Shown here piece after piece: positions 63,991 to 64,000 of a DNA stretch of 64,000 bases. Source of the DNA: Flavobacteriaceae bacterium (GTDB lineage: Bacteria; Bacteroidota; Bacteroidia; Flavobacteriales; Flavobacteriaceae); the NCBI GenBank assembly GCA_947483075.1, contig CANKLE010000008.1:1-64000 (forward strand), read 5' to 3'. Position numbers and translations under genes: made by a program. Within the stretch, counting starts at the first letter, position 1, and each line of letters opens with the position of its first letter. The notes under the pieces were generated by a model. The model saw nothing but the letters and a program-made list of their open reading frames with translations. It was not told the DNA's origin and ran no database searches.

Positions 63991-64000
63991 AAAAAGGGCT

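Overview
The window is chromosomal DNA of a Flavobacteriaceae bacterium, most likely Flavobacterium or a close relative. The evidence is lineage-typical genes: the type IX secretion (T9SS) regulator PorX, a PorP/SprF protein, T9SS type A and type B sorting domains, DUF4294, DUF3822, a long PurC, and an arginine decarboxylase next to a deoxyhypusine-synthase-like enzyme. Promoter boxes of the Bacteroidetes form TAnnTTTG with an upstream TTG fit this, as do AT-rich spacers and few clear Shine-Dalgarno sites. Almost all of the window is ordinary housekeeping and accessory metabolism, densely packed on both strands. I see no insertion sequence, integrase, prophage or CRISPR array.

Layout. 1-562: a gene-free block of nested short repeats. 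563-8973: DUF4294 protein, M42 aminopeptidase, purC, a secreted phospholipase D-like protein with a T9SS tail, porX, tsaE, alanine dehydrogenase and a DUF4258 protein. 8978-14529: proline dehydrogenase, aroB, then a polyamine-like cluster (59-codon leader ORF, arginine decarboxylase, deoxyhypusine-synthase-like enzyme, very acidic protein). 14569-25647: DinB, AsnC/Lrp regulator, M14 carboxypeptidase, acyltransferase, spermidine-synthase-like methyltransferase, DUF1275 membrane protein, kdsB, RecD-like helicase, DUF3822/rsmD, and a PAS histidine kinase with its response regulator. 25717-26073: RNase P RNA. 26172-27892: dnaX, split into two frames at an A10 tract. 27889-32412: a polyphosphate operon (sixA-like, ppk1, ppx/gppA, lipoprotein hydrolase). 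32707-39886: an exported protein, a T9SS type B adhesin, PorP/SprF and an OmpA/PD40 protein, the usual cell-surface and gliding-type unit. 39945-43941: HAD phosphatase, TcdA, TatD, MFS transporter and a hypothetical protein. 43992-46268: a small accessory region around tRNA-Arg(ACG) with an 84-bp tandem repeat, a small HTH regulator, palindromes and a pentapeptide-repeat protein. 46254-53160: GNAT, miaE, glyA, fumarylacetoacetase, YtxJ, clpB. 53161-55318: a 119-bp tandem repeat and an exported hypothetical protein. 55319-63990: epimerase, GNAT, smpB, XRE regulator, pcm, oxidoreductase, 3-hydroxyacyl-CoA dehydrogenase, YggS, a DnaQ/GIY-YIG nuclease, miaA and an acyl-ACP thioesterase.

The most notable signal is in dnaX. 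The zero frame ends at 27257, giving a 361-residue gamma-like product. A -1 shift at an A-AAA-AAG heptamer inside an A10 run gives a 573-residue tau. A perfect 8-bp hairpin abuts the A tract on its 5' side, and the crossover window is only about 28 nt. This looks like programmed frameshifting or transcriptional slippage. Other points worth a second look are the promoter-proximal small ORF before arginine decarboxylase, three unrelated tandem-repeat families, and the palindromes between the HTH regulator and the pentapeptide gene.
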